NCBI GenBank assembly: GCA_015501075.1
Contig: JADNYJ010000009.1
Location: 310,001 to 374,000, forward strand
Origin: Gymnopilus junonius
Lineage: Eukaryota; Basidiomycota; Agaricomycetes; Agaricales; Galerinaceae
Length of the DNA stretch: 64,000 nt
Direction: 5' to 3'
Below, piece after piece: positions 11,718 to 23,179 of the stretch; position 1 is the stretch's first letter, and each line of letters opens with the position of its first letter. The notes beneath the pieces were generated by a model. That model was not told the DNA's origin. It saw nothing but the letters and a program-made list of their open reading frames with translations, and did not search any database. The translations under genes were made by a program, and so were the position numbers.

Positions 11718-11984
11718 ATGCAGCCAACGTCAAGTAGGCTCGTCCGCGTTGTCCCTCGAAAGCTGCTCAATGTAAGCGACCAAAAAATTATGAACCGACC
11801 CCGACCACAGACGGAGGACCTGAAACGACCTACTTTCATGGCTTTGCTCATGAAAAGGAAGGAAGAAGCAGGAAAGGCTTGGCCTGCTAACCTTCGCCTC
11901 GAGCCTCAGTTGAAGAAGGAAATTTTCAAGGAAGTGGTGCCGGGGATGCGCTCAGCGTTAAGAAGAATGACGAAAGAGAGATGA
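11718..11984 (+). CDS. Small basic protein, possibly mitochondrial
   Basis: An 88-residue single-exon frame starting MQPTSSRLVRVVPRKLL. The N-terminus is rich in Arg, Ser and hydrophobic residues and lacks acidic residues until about position 20, as in mitochondrial targeting sequences. The rest is Lys/Arg-rich and probably helical (MALLMKRKEEAGKAW, LKKEIFKEVVPGMRSALRRM). A likely 5' UTR intron (about 11661-11715, GTGAAT to TTACAG) ends two bases before the ATG, which supports real transcription. I do not recognise the family; small mitochondrial ribosomal or assembly proteins are a possibility only. Confidence 0.5.
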   Translation: MQPTSSRLVRVVPRKLLNVSDQKIMNRPRPQTEDLKRPTFMALLMKRKEEAGKAWPANLRLEPQLKKEIFKEVVPGMRSALRRMTKER

Positions 11985-12305
11985 GAGTGGTCAGGACCAA
12001 GACGGCCATTACTGTGCAGCCTACAGGGAGACACCCGACGCCTATGACATTTTTCTAGTGGGAGCAGGGTTATGACGCTACTCTATAATGGTACCGCCTA
12101 TACGCACCATTCCAAACGTATCTTGGTTGTCCTCACCTGCTCAGCTGTTCGATCCTATGTGGCCAAATTACTAGAATAAATTGAACAAGTGCTATTCTTA
12201 ACGCAACTCCGCTTGATACCGACCTATAATAAGACGTCGTCCCTTGTTACTACTTCTCTCCTTCCATCTACCAGGCTTGCGACTTTATTGATTCTACGTA
12301 TCAGA
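11985..12305. other. Intergenic, nothing recognised
   Basis: Spacer between the small basic protein and the phosphatidylserine decarboxylase gene. It should hold the latter's promoter; no motif stands out. Confidence 0.4.
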
Positions 12306-13936
12306 ATGTCTTTGCACCCATCCAACGTCGATGGCCCCATAGACCCTATCACACCTGACACTCTGCCAGATGCCTCACATGAAGATGTAGCAAGGGGACT
12401 TTCTGCTCTCATTTCCCATTCTGCGGACGTGCCAAACGTCATGTCCCATATCCATGCCCCGCTGCATAGTCTGGCACAAGCTCACTGGCTCCACAATTTC
12501 ATTCCTGGTATTCAGAAACTCGCCGTGGAATACCACTGCGGAAACTATGTCGTTATGAGAGGTTCTGAAGAACCCTTCTTTGAGACCATGCCTTTGTATG
12601 CGAGGTACGAGTTGTGTCAACACGGATTTGAGGTGATATCACTGACGGGACCTTGGTGTAGATTGGGAATGCATCTCTTGTTCTATGGAAAAGAGCAAGT
12701 GCGATTACTCGGAAACAAGAGGATTGACGAGTTGCTCCGTGAGGAGTCCATAAGGGTGATTTATTTCTTCTACGGTCCGAACTGATATTCTCAGATCTAT
12801 CTGTTATCAGCAAGGGCAAATCTTTGACGATCCTAAATCAGTTCGTTCCATTCCCTCCTTCGTTGAAACGTACAAAATTCAAACGGAAGAGCTTCTGGAG
12901 CCCGATCTTTCCAAGTACAACAACTTCAACGAATTCTTCTATAGGTGGGCAACATTCTTCGTTTAGGATGGATCGGGTCGTTTAATAGGCTATCGTATGC
13001 CAGGCGACTTCGTCCAGATGCTCGTCCGATCCAGAATGAACACGACGAGAATGTTATCATTTCCGCTGCTGACTGCCGCTTGACAGTATATGCTTCTGTC
13101 GACCTCGCCAAAGCCTTCTGGTAGGGAATTTTTTTTGGCGATTTATCGCATTTACTCATGGAAGTTCCAGGGTGAAAGGCACGCACTTCAATATTCCCAA
13201 CCTCCTTAATCGCCCTGCAGATATCCCGGAAATGGCATCGTTCCAGAACGCAAGCCTTGCCATCTTTCGTCTCGCGCCCGCCGACTATCATCGTTTCCAT
13301 TCCCCGATTGACTGTGAAATAGGAGATTTCGAACGTGTTGACGGACAGTTTTATACCGGTTAGTGTTTTTCATATTCAAAATAGATTTAGGATATTAAAT
13401 TTGTTGCTGTTCACCGGTAGTAAATCCTCAAGCTGTGAATGAGACCGGATTCGACGTTTTCACTTCGAATACTCGATCTATCTTGTACCTCAAACATATT
13501 CCTACGGGAAGGCTGGTCGCTTATGTTGCTATTGGCGCTCTCCTTGTCGGAAGCATTATGTGGACCGGTGGAAATCAGAAAGGAACTATTTTGAAAAGAG
13601 GAGACGAACTTGGGTTTGCACGATGGCTTCCTTAAACTGCTACTACTTTTTAACACCTGTTGCAGATATTTTGCGTACGGAGGTAGCACGATAGTCGTCA
13701 TATTCCCGCAGGAAGTCATTGAGTAAGTTCTTTATACGGTTTATTTTTGCAACCGTTGCTCAGATTCATCATTAGGCTCGATGAAGACCTGGTTTCCAAT
13801 TCTGAACGACCCATTGAAACACTGGTCAAGGTATATATATATCATACCATTGGCAAAGTAGCACGCTGTTAACCTCATTTTGTTTATACAGGTTGGATAT
13901 TCGATCGGTAAGATAAAGGCTAAGGTGGCAAATTAG
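12306..13936 (+). CDS. Phosphatidylserine decarboxylase, short form
   Basis: Converts phosphatidylserine to phosphatidylethanolamine; the enzyme cleaves itself to make a pyruvoyl cofactor. Nine exons join in phase (12306-12604, 12662-12755, 12811-12944, 13004-13120, 13171-13358, 13421-13613, 13666-13722, 13776-13830, 13892-13936) to 393 residues. Family signatures include FNEFFYRRLRPDARPI, VKGTHFNIPNLL, LAIFRLAPADYHRFHSPIDC and, near the C-terminus, FAYGGSTIVVIFP. The GGST Ser, near residue 349, is the expected self-cleavage site. There is no visible C2 domain, signal peptide or membrane anchor, so this is a short soluble type, as seen in fungal multi-copy PSD-related enzymes. Whether it is the main cellular PSD cannot be told. 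The 3' end lies 113 bp from that of RIB3. Confidence 0.88.
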
Positions 13937-14049
13937 GTTAAGGGAGGAATGAATTGCTATATCCATGGACCACCCGGAATCTTTATAAACATAACAAATA
14001 CCTGTAAAATTGTGCACTGCATTAAATAATATTCCCTATTCATTCCATT

Positions 14050-14971
14050 TTATACTGAACCGTTTGCTGCAGAGTGTTGCCTTTTCAACTCGGCGAGCAT
14101 CTCGACACTGATCATTTTCAACCCCCACCGGTCTGCAAAGGCTCGGCAGTCGTCGCGCCTGGCCATCGTCCCTTGGGCATCGTCATTGACTAATTCGCAT
14201 AGAACACCGGCAGGGGGCTGGCCTGTGAGGAGGCAAAGATCCACAGCACTCTCAGTATGACCCTTCCGTGTCAAGACACCTCCATCTCGTGCACGCAACG
14301 GCACCATATGACCAGGACGTGTAAAGTCACTGGGAAGAGAGGTCGGGGAGGCAAGGGCGCGGACTGTTAGGCTACGGTCGTGCGCGGAAATGCCGGTGGT
14401 GGTGCCTAGATAAGATTAGAAGATATGGGAGAAGAAGCTCCGACAGATACGCACCATGCTTATAGTCCACTGTTACTGTGTAAGCTGTCCGGTGTCGTTC
14501 TTGGTTTTCCGGGACCATCATCGGGATCTCGAGGGCTTCGAGTCGATCTCTAGGAAGGGATATGCATATGTAACCACTGTAGGATGCAATGACAAGATAA
14601 AGAGGCGTGGTGCAATTTCACATGTCAGCGTACTTTGATAATGAATATTTTGTGGTAGATGCCGAGTAAAGGACTCGGGTCGGAAGGCGAGAGGAAGGTG
14701 AAGGAGGGGGTAGGGGTTCAGAGGATGTTACAGACCTAGTGTGTTTGATCATCCAAGCCATTTTTTCCGTGGTACATTGGGAAGCGGAAATGATAAGATC
14801 TCCTTCATTCTCCCTGTCCTGATCATCCATCACGACGAGAAACTCTCCTGCGGCAAAGGAATGAAGCGCCTCCTGCATGGTATCGAAAGCGAACGATGTG
14901 CGATTGGGGGGGTTGGCGAGCTTGGAGGGCTGCCATAGCTGTGATGGTTTACGGAAGCCATTGGCGTTCAT
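14050..14971 (-). CDS. RIB3: 3,4-dihydroxy-2-butanone 4-phosphate synthase (riboflavin pathway)
   Basis: Makes the four-carbon precursor of riboflavin from ribulose 5-phosphate. Three exons (14971-14736, 14576-14455, 14405-14050) join in phase to 237 residues, close to the fungal norm of 200-240. Conserved blocks are [20 protein letters not shown] (metal and substrate site), [49 protein letters not shown] and [14 protein letters not shown]. The enzyme is single-domain with no fused GTP cyclohydrolase II, as is usual in fungi. The gene converges with the decarboxylase gene and is divergent from the phosphate carrier. Confidence 0.95.
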
Positions 14972-15437
14972 TTGGACAGGAGAAAGAACGACTGCGGCTA
15001 TGAGGGTATGAGGACCATTTTAAGGTGGAAACCGGGTCTTATATAAGTTATAAATGATGTTGTAAAATCCGTGACACGGTAAGAGGGACTCGCTAAGCCG
15101 GGCATGACAAAAGCTTTGAAACTTTGTATTTCCTTTGCGTATAATGTACGCAGATGTAAAGATTGTTTTGTGCGTTGTTCATTCGTAGTTATATATCTAC
15201 TCGCTCAAAGTAAATACGCAAGTGTTCTTCCTTTGCGGCCCGACACGAGAGCGTGCGCAACCTAATTGGTCGGCTTAACCCGGAACCAGCCGGCTCAATT
15301 CCATGTTTTCGCGGCCTCCGCTGGCAGTCGGCACCAATCCTTTCTCTCTTTCCTTCACCCCCAAGGACAGGCTACCACCACAGCCGCCTCTTAGACTTTC
15401 TTAGATTCGTCTATTGGCTCTTAATATCCTTCACATC
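14972..15437. promoter_or_regulatory. Divergent promoter region of RIB3 and the phosphate carrier
   Basis: 466 bp between divergent starts. A pyrimidine-rich stretch (about 15331-15380) precedes the carrier, common in strongly expressed fungal genes. No defined factor site is claimed. Confidence 0.4.
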
Positions 15438-16561
15438 ATGTCTGCAGCCAAGTGGGATGCTAGGTACTTGTTTTTTTCGACGACAAAATTTTTCCGTGTT
15501 TTTTGAGTCGGGTGTTGACCTTGGTCCTCCCAGATATCTCGGGCCTGTGCCCCACGACTCCTCTTACTACGCCAAGTGTTTGCTTGGTGGTATCCTTGCC
15601 TGCGGTATTACTCATGCTGGTATCACTCCTCTCGATGTTGCCAAGTGTAACATGCAGGTAAGTTAACCCGCCAAGGCTCTTTCATATGTCCATCTTATTC
15701 AACGCATATCCGTCTAGGTGAACCCACAAAAATACGTTGGTCTCGGCTCTACCCTTAAAACCCTTGTCGCCGAGGAAGGTTCAAAGGGTATCTGGAAGGG
15801 CTTCGGTCCCACCTTCGTTGGCTACTCTCTCCAAGGAATGTTCAAGTATGGTCTCTATGAAATCTTCAAGGATTACTACATGAACCTCGCTGGTGAAGAC
15901 CTCTCCAACAAGTACAAGCCCGCTATCTGGCTCGCCGGTTCCGCTTCTGCTGAAGTCTTCGCTGATATCGCCCTCTGCCCGCTCGAAATGACCAAGGTTA
16001 AGATCCAGACCAGCCCTACCGGTACCTTCCCTATTTCTTTCGGTGCCGCCCTCGCAGAGATGTCAAAAACCAAGGCTGAAACCCGCTTCCCCTTCGGCTC
16101 CATCGTCCCTCTATGGTCCCGTCAGGTACTAATCAGAACTCTTCTATATACCCTGCAGAGCGATAACGTGAACTTTCTTATCCTAGATTCCCTACACCAT
16201 GGCCAAGTTCTTCTTCTTTGAAAAGATTGTCCAACTCTTCTACACCCATGTTTTCACCCAGCCTAAGGAGACCTACGCCAAGACCACTCAGCTCGGTGTT
16301 ACATTCGCTTCTGGTTACCTCGCTGGTGTTGTCTGTGCCATCGTCTCACATCCTGCCGACTCTCTCGTTTCTCAACTCGGAAAGGCTTCCAACAAGGGCA
16401 AGTCCATTGGCCAGATCGCTAGTGAAGTCGGTGTTGCCAACCTTGCCACCAAGGGTCTCGGTACGCGTGTTATCATGATCGGTACTCTCACTGGCTTCCA
16501 ATGGTGGATCTACGATTCGTTCAAGGCCGCCATGGGCATGGGTACCACCGGTGGAAAATAA
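15438..16561 (+). CDS. MIR1: Mitochondrial phosphate carrier
   Basis: Inner-membrane carrier of the SLC25 family that imports phosphate for ATP synthesis. Four exons (15438-15463, 15534-15657, 15718-16125, 16187-16561) join in phase to 310 residues, the standard size. The three carrier repeats are visible through their signatures: TPLDVAKCNMQV, CPLEMTKVKIQ and HPADSLVSQLGKA. The third lacks the usual basic residue, as is normal for phosphate carriers. The N-terminal YLGPVPHDSSYYAKCLLGGI also fits Mir1/Pic2 rather than other carriers. Codon choice is strongly C-ending (GCC, ACC, CTC, AAG), unlike its neighbours, which suggests high expression. An alternative name is PIC2; the choice between them is not certain. 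Confidence 0.93.
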
Positions 16562-16838
16562 AGAGTTATCAGCTTTAATGACCTTGGTAAGGAAAATCTT
16601 GATGTGTTTCGTCATGTGTTTACGTCCCCCCCCCCAGATTTTTAGCTCGGATGGAGTTAATGCATTCGTTGTGTTTAAAAGGACGCTAGATTACTTATTT
16701 TCCTCTTATCCCCAGCTTAGTTGTCTATAGAATGAGCTCCTTATGATATCCCAAAGTATTGCACTGGCCGATTTTGAGACAACTTTGTGACGTGGTCACT
16801 CACGTCCCATATGTGACGCGAGGTTCTCGGTCTGCCTA

Positions 16839-17539
16839 CAGTCGCGGACAAACAAACACGACAACTTCGGTATCTCGGTAACCCGACAAAATTTTGACAT
16901 TCTGTCTTCAGATTCTTGTTCAGAATGTCGAAATACGTCGAAAAACACACCTCCGAAATTTTCCCACGAGCCGTTGGGTGCGGCCAAATTTTTGGCCCAA
17001 ATCTTCAAAATTTTCGGCCATGTAAGGGTTGTAAACGGGTAGAATGAGTGTCAACTTGACAGCCAAGGGGGTGTGTGAACCTCGCACCGCATCCCAGAGG
17101 TGTCCCAGGGATAGATTAAGATGCAATTCATACAAAAAGGTTGAGAGAGAATATGGGGAGGGTTGAAAAAAGTTGCCGTTGCCAGGCGGACACAAACCAC
17201 CTGACGTATCACGGGATTTTTTTCCTTTTTAAGCCTATCATTATGAATATTTTGCGTGGAAATGACTCGTTAGGATATTATTATTTTTGTGGAATCATAA
17301 TCAGCTCGTCAAAAGGAGTCGATTGCGCAATTTTTGGTGAATTTTGAAGCAAATTTAAGGGGTCGGCCAATTTTTGACAGCGCGAAAACTGTATTTGGCG
17401 ATTTCCCAAGGATCGGCTCGTTGGAATTTAATGAAACTTTACCGCCAGATTCCTCTCATCAATCCGCGTCGATTCCGACTATTTTCGGAAAATTTGAAGG
17501 AATTTGACCTTTATTGTCGTGTTTGTTTGTCCGCGACTG
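16839..17539. mobile_element. Tc1/mariner-pogo type non-autonomous element
   Basis: A 26-bp inverted repeat starts CAGTCGCGGACAAACAAACA at 16839 and recurs as its complement ending at 17539. TA dinucleotides flank both ends (16837-16838 and 17540-17541), the target duplication of Tc1/mariner elements. The CAGT start is typical of the pogo branch. The 701-bp interior has no open transposase frame, so the element would need help from elsewhere. Confidence 0.8.
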
Positions 17540-17582
17540 TAGCTACTAGAAGACACTTTTGCCCCTCAGGTGCAAGTCGGCC

Positions 17583-18618
17583 CAGGGGGCCACCAGCCGA
17601 GCAGCCGGTAATATCAGCCCACCCCGAGGGGTCTGTGAGAACCTTACTTTTTGGGAAGGAGGCCAACGGTCAGTCACAAATGGTCACGAACGGGTCACGA
17701 TGCAATCAGCAGCGGTCACTGTTAGCCGATCTTGTCCAGGGCTCGCGCCTCAAAATTCTTGAATTCACGAGAAAATGGCAAGCATTGACATCGGTCGCAT
17801 GGTGAATTGTCATATTCTGTCAATTCTCCTAGACAAGTATCAATTCAAAGATGAATAATATTTTTTTTGCTATCGAATCTGACTGGTGTCCAAGGGAGTG
17901 AGTCGTCCTCGTGCTGGTGATATGCGTATGTAGCCCAGATTGACCCTGCAGGCCATGAAACTTCAATCCCGGACATTGACACAGCTTTGGCCGATGTATC
18001 GTAGGCTTGGAAAACAAGGAAGTAGCGGGAGATTGGGACGGCGACTCCACGTGCAGATGGGAGAGAGAGGTGGTGGTTTGCGAGGTCAGAGGAGCCACTG
18101 GAACCTGATGGTGTTTAATCCTCAACTCATTCGGAACCACTTTCTTTTTGTTTCGGTTGGGACAGTGTTCTCGATGCCAGTAGAAGGCATCCGGATGGCC
18201 TGTCTTTGGAAGTCGTATCACCTTCAAATAAAGATCACATTCGATAAGATGTTTTTGAGTGAGTTTGTCGATAGTGGTGAGGAGAACGACACCTGGAGCC
18301 ACAGAGACTGAGACTGGTTCAGTAACAGCAGGTAAAGGTTTTGTCATTTCGAGCCGCGATATGACAGGTACAGGGGGAAATTTTATTCTACACAGAGAAA
18401 ACATAAGTACTGCGAACCCCCATTGTTCTTGAGCACAATGCACAGGCGCAGATTTCATGGGTGTCGTGGCAGTCTTTAACAGGCTCCGTATAATCTTATC
18501 GATCGTCTATCATATTCGTGACAACCGAAGTGACATCAGAGCCCTTCCCAATTAGTCAACTTCTCAAGACCCCTCGGGGTGGGCTGATATGACCGGCTGC
18601 TCGGCTGGTGGCCCCCTG
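17583..18618. mobile_element. hAT-type non-autonomous element with perfect 8-bp target duplication
   Basis: A 52-bp terminal inverted repeat (17583-17634 against 18567-18618, one mismatch) starts CAGGGGGCC. The 8-bp direct repeat AGTCGGCC flanks it exactly (17575-17582 and 18619-18626). A CAGGG start and 8-bp duplication are the marks of hAT transposons. The interior (1036 bp in all) holds a 209-codon open frame on the minus strand (17829-18458) with no transposase motif I recognise. The clean duplication suggests a fairly recent insertion. Confidence 0.85.
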
Positions 18619-18626
18619 AGTCGGCC

Positions 18627-20785
18627 GCTTCAAAACGACCTTCGGGCGCCTACCCAGGTGTCCAAGGAAACCAACCGTACTAACCGAATCCAGGAGTTTG
18701 AAATTCTCGTTTTTCTCTGTCAGTTTCCAACACCCCACTCTCGGGTTTCGTACAATGATAGATACATACCATACATTTATGAATATAAAAAAAGATTGAA
18801 GGGAATCCGAGTACAACTACCAGTGGACGTGAAAAAGCATTTTCATTGGATTCAGAGAGGCAATGTATGCAATGTCGTCCCAGATCTGGGTAGATCGGGC
18901 TACCCGTTTACCCTCAGGATTTTGGAACAACATTCTTACATGGGAAGCCATTCACCATGCAAAACGCTGGACTCAAGGATATGTTCCTCCAAATGCTAAG
19001 TTGAGAAAAGTACATTCTGTGTTTGCGAAGAGTGACAGACGTGATAATTTTAAAGCTCCGCCCAAAGGCAATTGTGTGCCAAACCTCTCCTGCATGACCT
19101 TTGTCGCAGCCGACAGTGCCGGAGTGCGGAATATGAAGGTTTTGATGTGACTGTCAGTGACGAGATTTTCAATCTCCTGATATGTTCGACTTTTGACCAC
19201 CGGGAACGCTCCACTGTCGTCTGTGGTCAACATTCTTCAGAAATTTTTTTATATTCGAGTAGAAGACAAAAAGCCGCATGTACTGGCAAAGTTCAAGGGG
19301 CGGAGGCCCAGTGGTTGTGGAAGAATATGCTTTCTACAAAAAAAGTTTCAAACTCCTGGATTTGGTTAGTATCGATGATTCCAAGCTTATATACAGGTCA
19401 CAGATATTAAGCGCCCATCACGTCGTATGCAAGGACTATCACAACAAACCGTAACAGCCCAGGTCTTGCTTGGCCTTAATGAGCCCTGATGTCTTTATTA
19501 GCCTCAATCAAACTTTCACAGTGTGTTACAGAACCTGGTTTCTGGCTCTCAGCTTCTTCTCCCTCAGTCATGAAATCTGGATTCCCTTTTGTTTACACTG
19601 GGCAACTCATACCTGAGGAATCCAACCATTCTTCCTGATGTCAACAGCTTACTTAACATGTCGAAGCAGAAGCGATGCCCGTCGCAGACGTCGATAAAGA
19701 GTCTTCGCATCATAAGTATGTCTCTCGGACCTCAGCGCAGCTTGGTCCATCGCTTGCGGTGTAAGGCGTAGCAATTGCTGATTGGATGCGTAACTCTTGG
19801 GCTATCATTTACTTTGAAAAAAAGTGAGCACTTGGGGGTGTCTATGCACGCGTAATGCTCGCTTCACTGAACCCGTGTGCTCTCTTTTCGTTGCAAAGTA
19901 CTTCCTTGACGCCACGCGTCGTGTTTCGCCAGCGGTTAACCATCGTAAAATTACTTGTGGGTTCGCCGTCGATCTAGCGAACAGAAAAGATGGATTTTTC
20001 TGTTTGGCAGTATGCGTCAACATAAGTGTACGCTCTGGCTAGATTCTGGAACTGGAACAAGGAAACTTCCTATCCTAGCAGAGTCCCTGAAATGAAATGA
20101 ACTTCTAGACAACCTCTCGCGGAATGTCGCGGTTGTGGGTGACCCCTTCCCCTTGGGTCTGTAACTTGTGGGCAGTTGCAATGCCTCATGATCCCGTACC
20201 CGCGAAGACGAAAAGAAGACGAATGACTACAAATTGCGAATTGAATGAGGCTGAACGCAATTGTGGCGCTTTGCTCAGGCTTTGCATGGAGTCCAGTAAA
20301 CCCGGCGAGCTTAATTTTTGATGGCGCTCTGATGGTCATTGTCACCTGTTGGTCAGCTGCGTAGGCTCTCTTGCACCGCCGACGACGGGTCTAGCCGTCT
20401 GTAATCGGGAAGAGGACACGAGTTGTCAACCCTGAATGTACCTCGTCCGATACGAGGAAGGCCGGGGGTTGAGTTACGTGGAGTCGCCGAACTCATGAGA
20501 AAATAGAAACGTCGCCATATACATAGTCGTTGCTTTGCCATTAGGTCAGCGACAGATACGCGATAAGTCAATGTCAGTCATCCTGGTCTTGAAAATGTTA
20601 CATTCCTTTCTTTTTTATTGCAGTTAGCTATGGTACAACAGGTGGGGTATCTTTTTGTACACTTTACAGAGGGCTGGTAATACAAGAAACCGTTAAATAT
20701 CTAAAGGATGTCCAAGGGTATCGGGTATCATGAGCGTAACATTCGGGACATGGTTCGTTAAGAGACGGAAAACAGAGCATTTGAC
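18627..20785. other. Gene-poor region, no confident gene
   Basis: About 2.2 kb. A 95-codon frame at 18863-19150 (plus) contains FWNNILTWEAIHHAKRW but has no recognised family or exon partners. The remainder is AT-rich with many stops. Probably decayed repeat DNA. Confidence 0.4.
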
Positions 20786-22168
20786 TCAAACGGAAAGGAC
20801 GCTAGCCGGTGAGGTAGACCGTTGATGGAAAGGATGTGTGGAAGAATCCGCTCGATCACTGGAGGGGAAAGCGAGGGTATCATTATCATCACATTCCTCG
20901 ATGCTGATTTGTTGAGATATCCAACCGATCTTTTTGAAGCGAGTGGGCACCGGGACCACAAGGATCTTCAATGGAGTTTTCGTTGTGGGCACTGTCCTTG
21001 CCGAGATGAGGCTGCAGAGGATGTCTTCTGCAACTACAGGAGTCATGGTGATGGTATGCAGTTTCGGCCAAATGGTTGTTTGATGCATGATGCGAGAAGA
21101 TTCGCGGATGAAGATGGCGTCAACGTCGAGGAGAGCTAGGTGGTCGATAGCGGGGAATATGCGTGCAACTTGTGCAAAGGATACATCATCCACATAAGAT
21201 GATTTACCTTTCAGGATGAGCTTTCGTACCGAAGGCAAATTTTCCCGCAAATGATACTCAGTAGACGCCTCAGGAAGATCATGAGCAACAAGGTCGTAAA
21301 GAGACAGGGTGTGAAGCACAGGGGCTGAGATAGATAGGAGGGGTATGAACAAGGGCCATCGGCGGTCGGAAAGCTTGAGAACCATCAAGGAAGGAAGGTT
21401 GATTACATCTTCGGGGGTTGGATATAGTGGCCATCCTTCAACAACGCGACTTCGGAGTACGAGTTCTTGCAAATTGGTCATTCTGGACATCAATGGCTGG
21501 AAGACTGAGTAGTGGATCGGGCAGTTCGAGGTAAGATGAAGGTGAGTAAGTTGACGAAGAGAAGAGCCAAAGTGCTGAACAGACATCCCCGAAAGGCGTA
21601 AAGACTTCAAAGAGGGTGTTCCTCCTTCGAAGACTTTCGTAATTCCCGAGACGTGGGATGCTGAAGATATGCGGAGTTCTTGAAGCCGCGGTACACCCAG
21701 CTGCTGTAAATCTTCTGATACGAAGCTCGCGTCGTGAGGGTTAATCTGAACGTCTAAACGACGCCAACGCGCAGAACTCGGCTTCACTGCTGTCCACGCT
21801 GCCAAAGCTTGTTCTCGCTTAACAATGTCAACCGAATCGTGTCGGAGGTCGATCTCAAGGTCAAGAGAAAGTTGTTGTGAACGCTGGAGATATGCCACCA
21901 CGACATGAGATGGCGTTTGAGAAGTGATGGTCAAAGTTGTCCATAAGGTTGGGACTTGCACGGCTAGCGCTCTCCAATATGCGCAAACTTGTGTCAAAAG
22001 CAGCTCTGGCAAACTGCATGTTTTCGTCTTGCTCCAAGCACGGCAGTACTCCTCAAAAATAAGTAGGAGAATCTCCACAGGAATTGACTCGATGGGGCAG
22101 GCAAGGTAAGTGTCGGGCTCAAGCTTCTTCGACCTCACGAGAGATGCGACACGGGTATAGAGGAACAT
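20786..22168 (-). CDS. F-box protein
   Basis: A single-exon 460-residue protein. F-box proteins recruit substrates to SCF ubiquitin ligases. Near residues 26-75, IESIPVEILLLIFEEYC followed by LLLTQVCAYWRALAVQVPTLW matches the F-box pattern (I-P-x-E-I-L-x-x-I-F ... V-C-x-x-W-R-x-x-A ... P-x-L-W) common in mushroom fungi. The remaining part has irregular leucine-rich spacing (PSLKSLRLSGM, TNLQELVLRS, PSLMVLKLSDR, PVLHTLSLYDL), consistent with a degenerate leucine-rich substrate-binding region. The C-terminus is short and Ser-rich. This family is very large in Agaricomycetes, so no substrate can be inferred. Confidence 0.85.
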   Translation of the reverse strand: MFLYTRVASLVRSKKLEPDTYLACPIESIPVEILLLIFEEYCRAWSKTKTCSLPELLLTQVCAYWRALAVQVPTLWTTLTITSQTPSHVVVAYLQRSQQLSLDLEIDLRHDSVDIVKREQALAAWTAVKPSSARWRRLDVQINPHDASFVSEDLQQLGVPRLQELRISSASHVSGITKVFEGGTPSLKSLRLSGMSVQHFGSSLRQLTHLHLTSNCPIHYSVFQPLMSRMTNLQELVLRSRVVEGWPLYPTPEDVINLPSLMVLKLSDRRWPLFIPLLSISAPVLHTLSLYDLVAHDLPEASTEYHLRENLPSVRKLILKGKSSYVDDVSFAQVARIFPAIDHLALLDVDAIFIRESSRIMHQTTIWPKLHTITMTPVVAEDILCSLISARTVPTTKTPLKILVVPVPTRFKKIGWISQQISIEECDDNDTLAFPSSDRADSSTHPFHQRSTSPASVLSV

Positions 22169-23179
22169 ATTTCCTGCAACTTGAGTCAGTCAAGTAACAT
22201 GTCGATGATGATGCAACTGACCTTGAGTCGAGGGGCGAATGGTAAGAAAGGAGGTACCGTTTGAATGGCTTACTGCACGGTTTTTAAATACGTTCAAGGG
22301 TAAGGCACCTTCGAGAAAACGAGGCGACGATTATCACCGGACGACAGGGACTATACTTGATTATATTAAAGCGGCTAACTCAAGTAGAAGCGTGCAATCC
22401 GATTAGGGATGTGAGACCCAAAAAGTTGGCAGATCTAAATAGAAACCTGGGGCACTTGTCATTCTGATGGCGTCAAAAGGGTATTACGAATAGAGTAACG
22501 CACCCTGAAAACTGCTACTTGCGGATCGGGATGTGGCGAAAGATATGGAATGCGACGCTTCAGTGCAGCACTGACTACATTTATACCTTACATTTACAAT
22601 TGGAATGGAAAGACAACCTTTCCATGAGTCAGCGATGCGGTGCGATGCGTTGTTAACTTAGGCATGAATACTACAAAAAGGCGCTTGACAAAAAGAAAGC
22701 GTAAGCGTGGATGGTGAGACGCTACCGATTGATAACGCACCTATGGGATGATCTGCGTATGATACGCCCCAGATACGTAGGCACCTCACTTCGAACAGAG
22801 ATAGAGACTTGGCATGCTAAATAAGCATAATTTTTTGAGTAGAGTCCACCGGTATTGTGAAATGCATGAACATTTTGGCTCGGAGCCGTGATTTTCATTT
22901 CTGAAGAAGGTGCCTTAGGACTTGGCAGCGCCCTTGAAAGGAAGCGAATGCGAAATGAATTCATGACAAAGTATATAGTGCACGGCCTCGACTGGCCAAT
23001 ATCGGGGTGGCGGTTGCTGTTGAAGATAATAAGTGATCACGCCTGCGTCACAACAACCTATCAAGGTCCCACTGCGGCGCACGCCCTGGGCCAGAGGCTA
23101 TGCTGAGGAAACTACATTTCATGATTATCAACCCCTTCCTTCGCCCTTTACTGGTCTTTCTGCCCTCAAAGGAATCAAC
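22169..23179. other. Divergent intergenic region, nothing recognised
   Basis: 1 kb between divergent gene starts at 22168 and 23180. No RNA gene, repeat or motif stands out; frames here lack support. Confidence 0.4.

Noticed and set aside
17829..18458. 209-codon frame inside the hAT element as a transposase
   Set aside because: No hAT dimerisation or catalytic motif, low-complexity composition; kept only as an unexplained open frame in the element.
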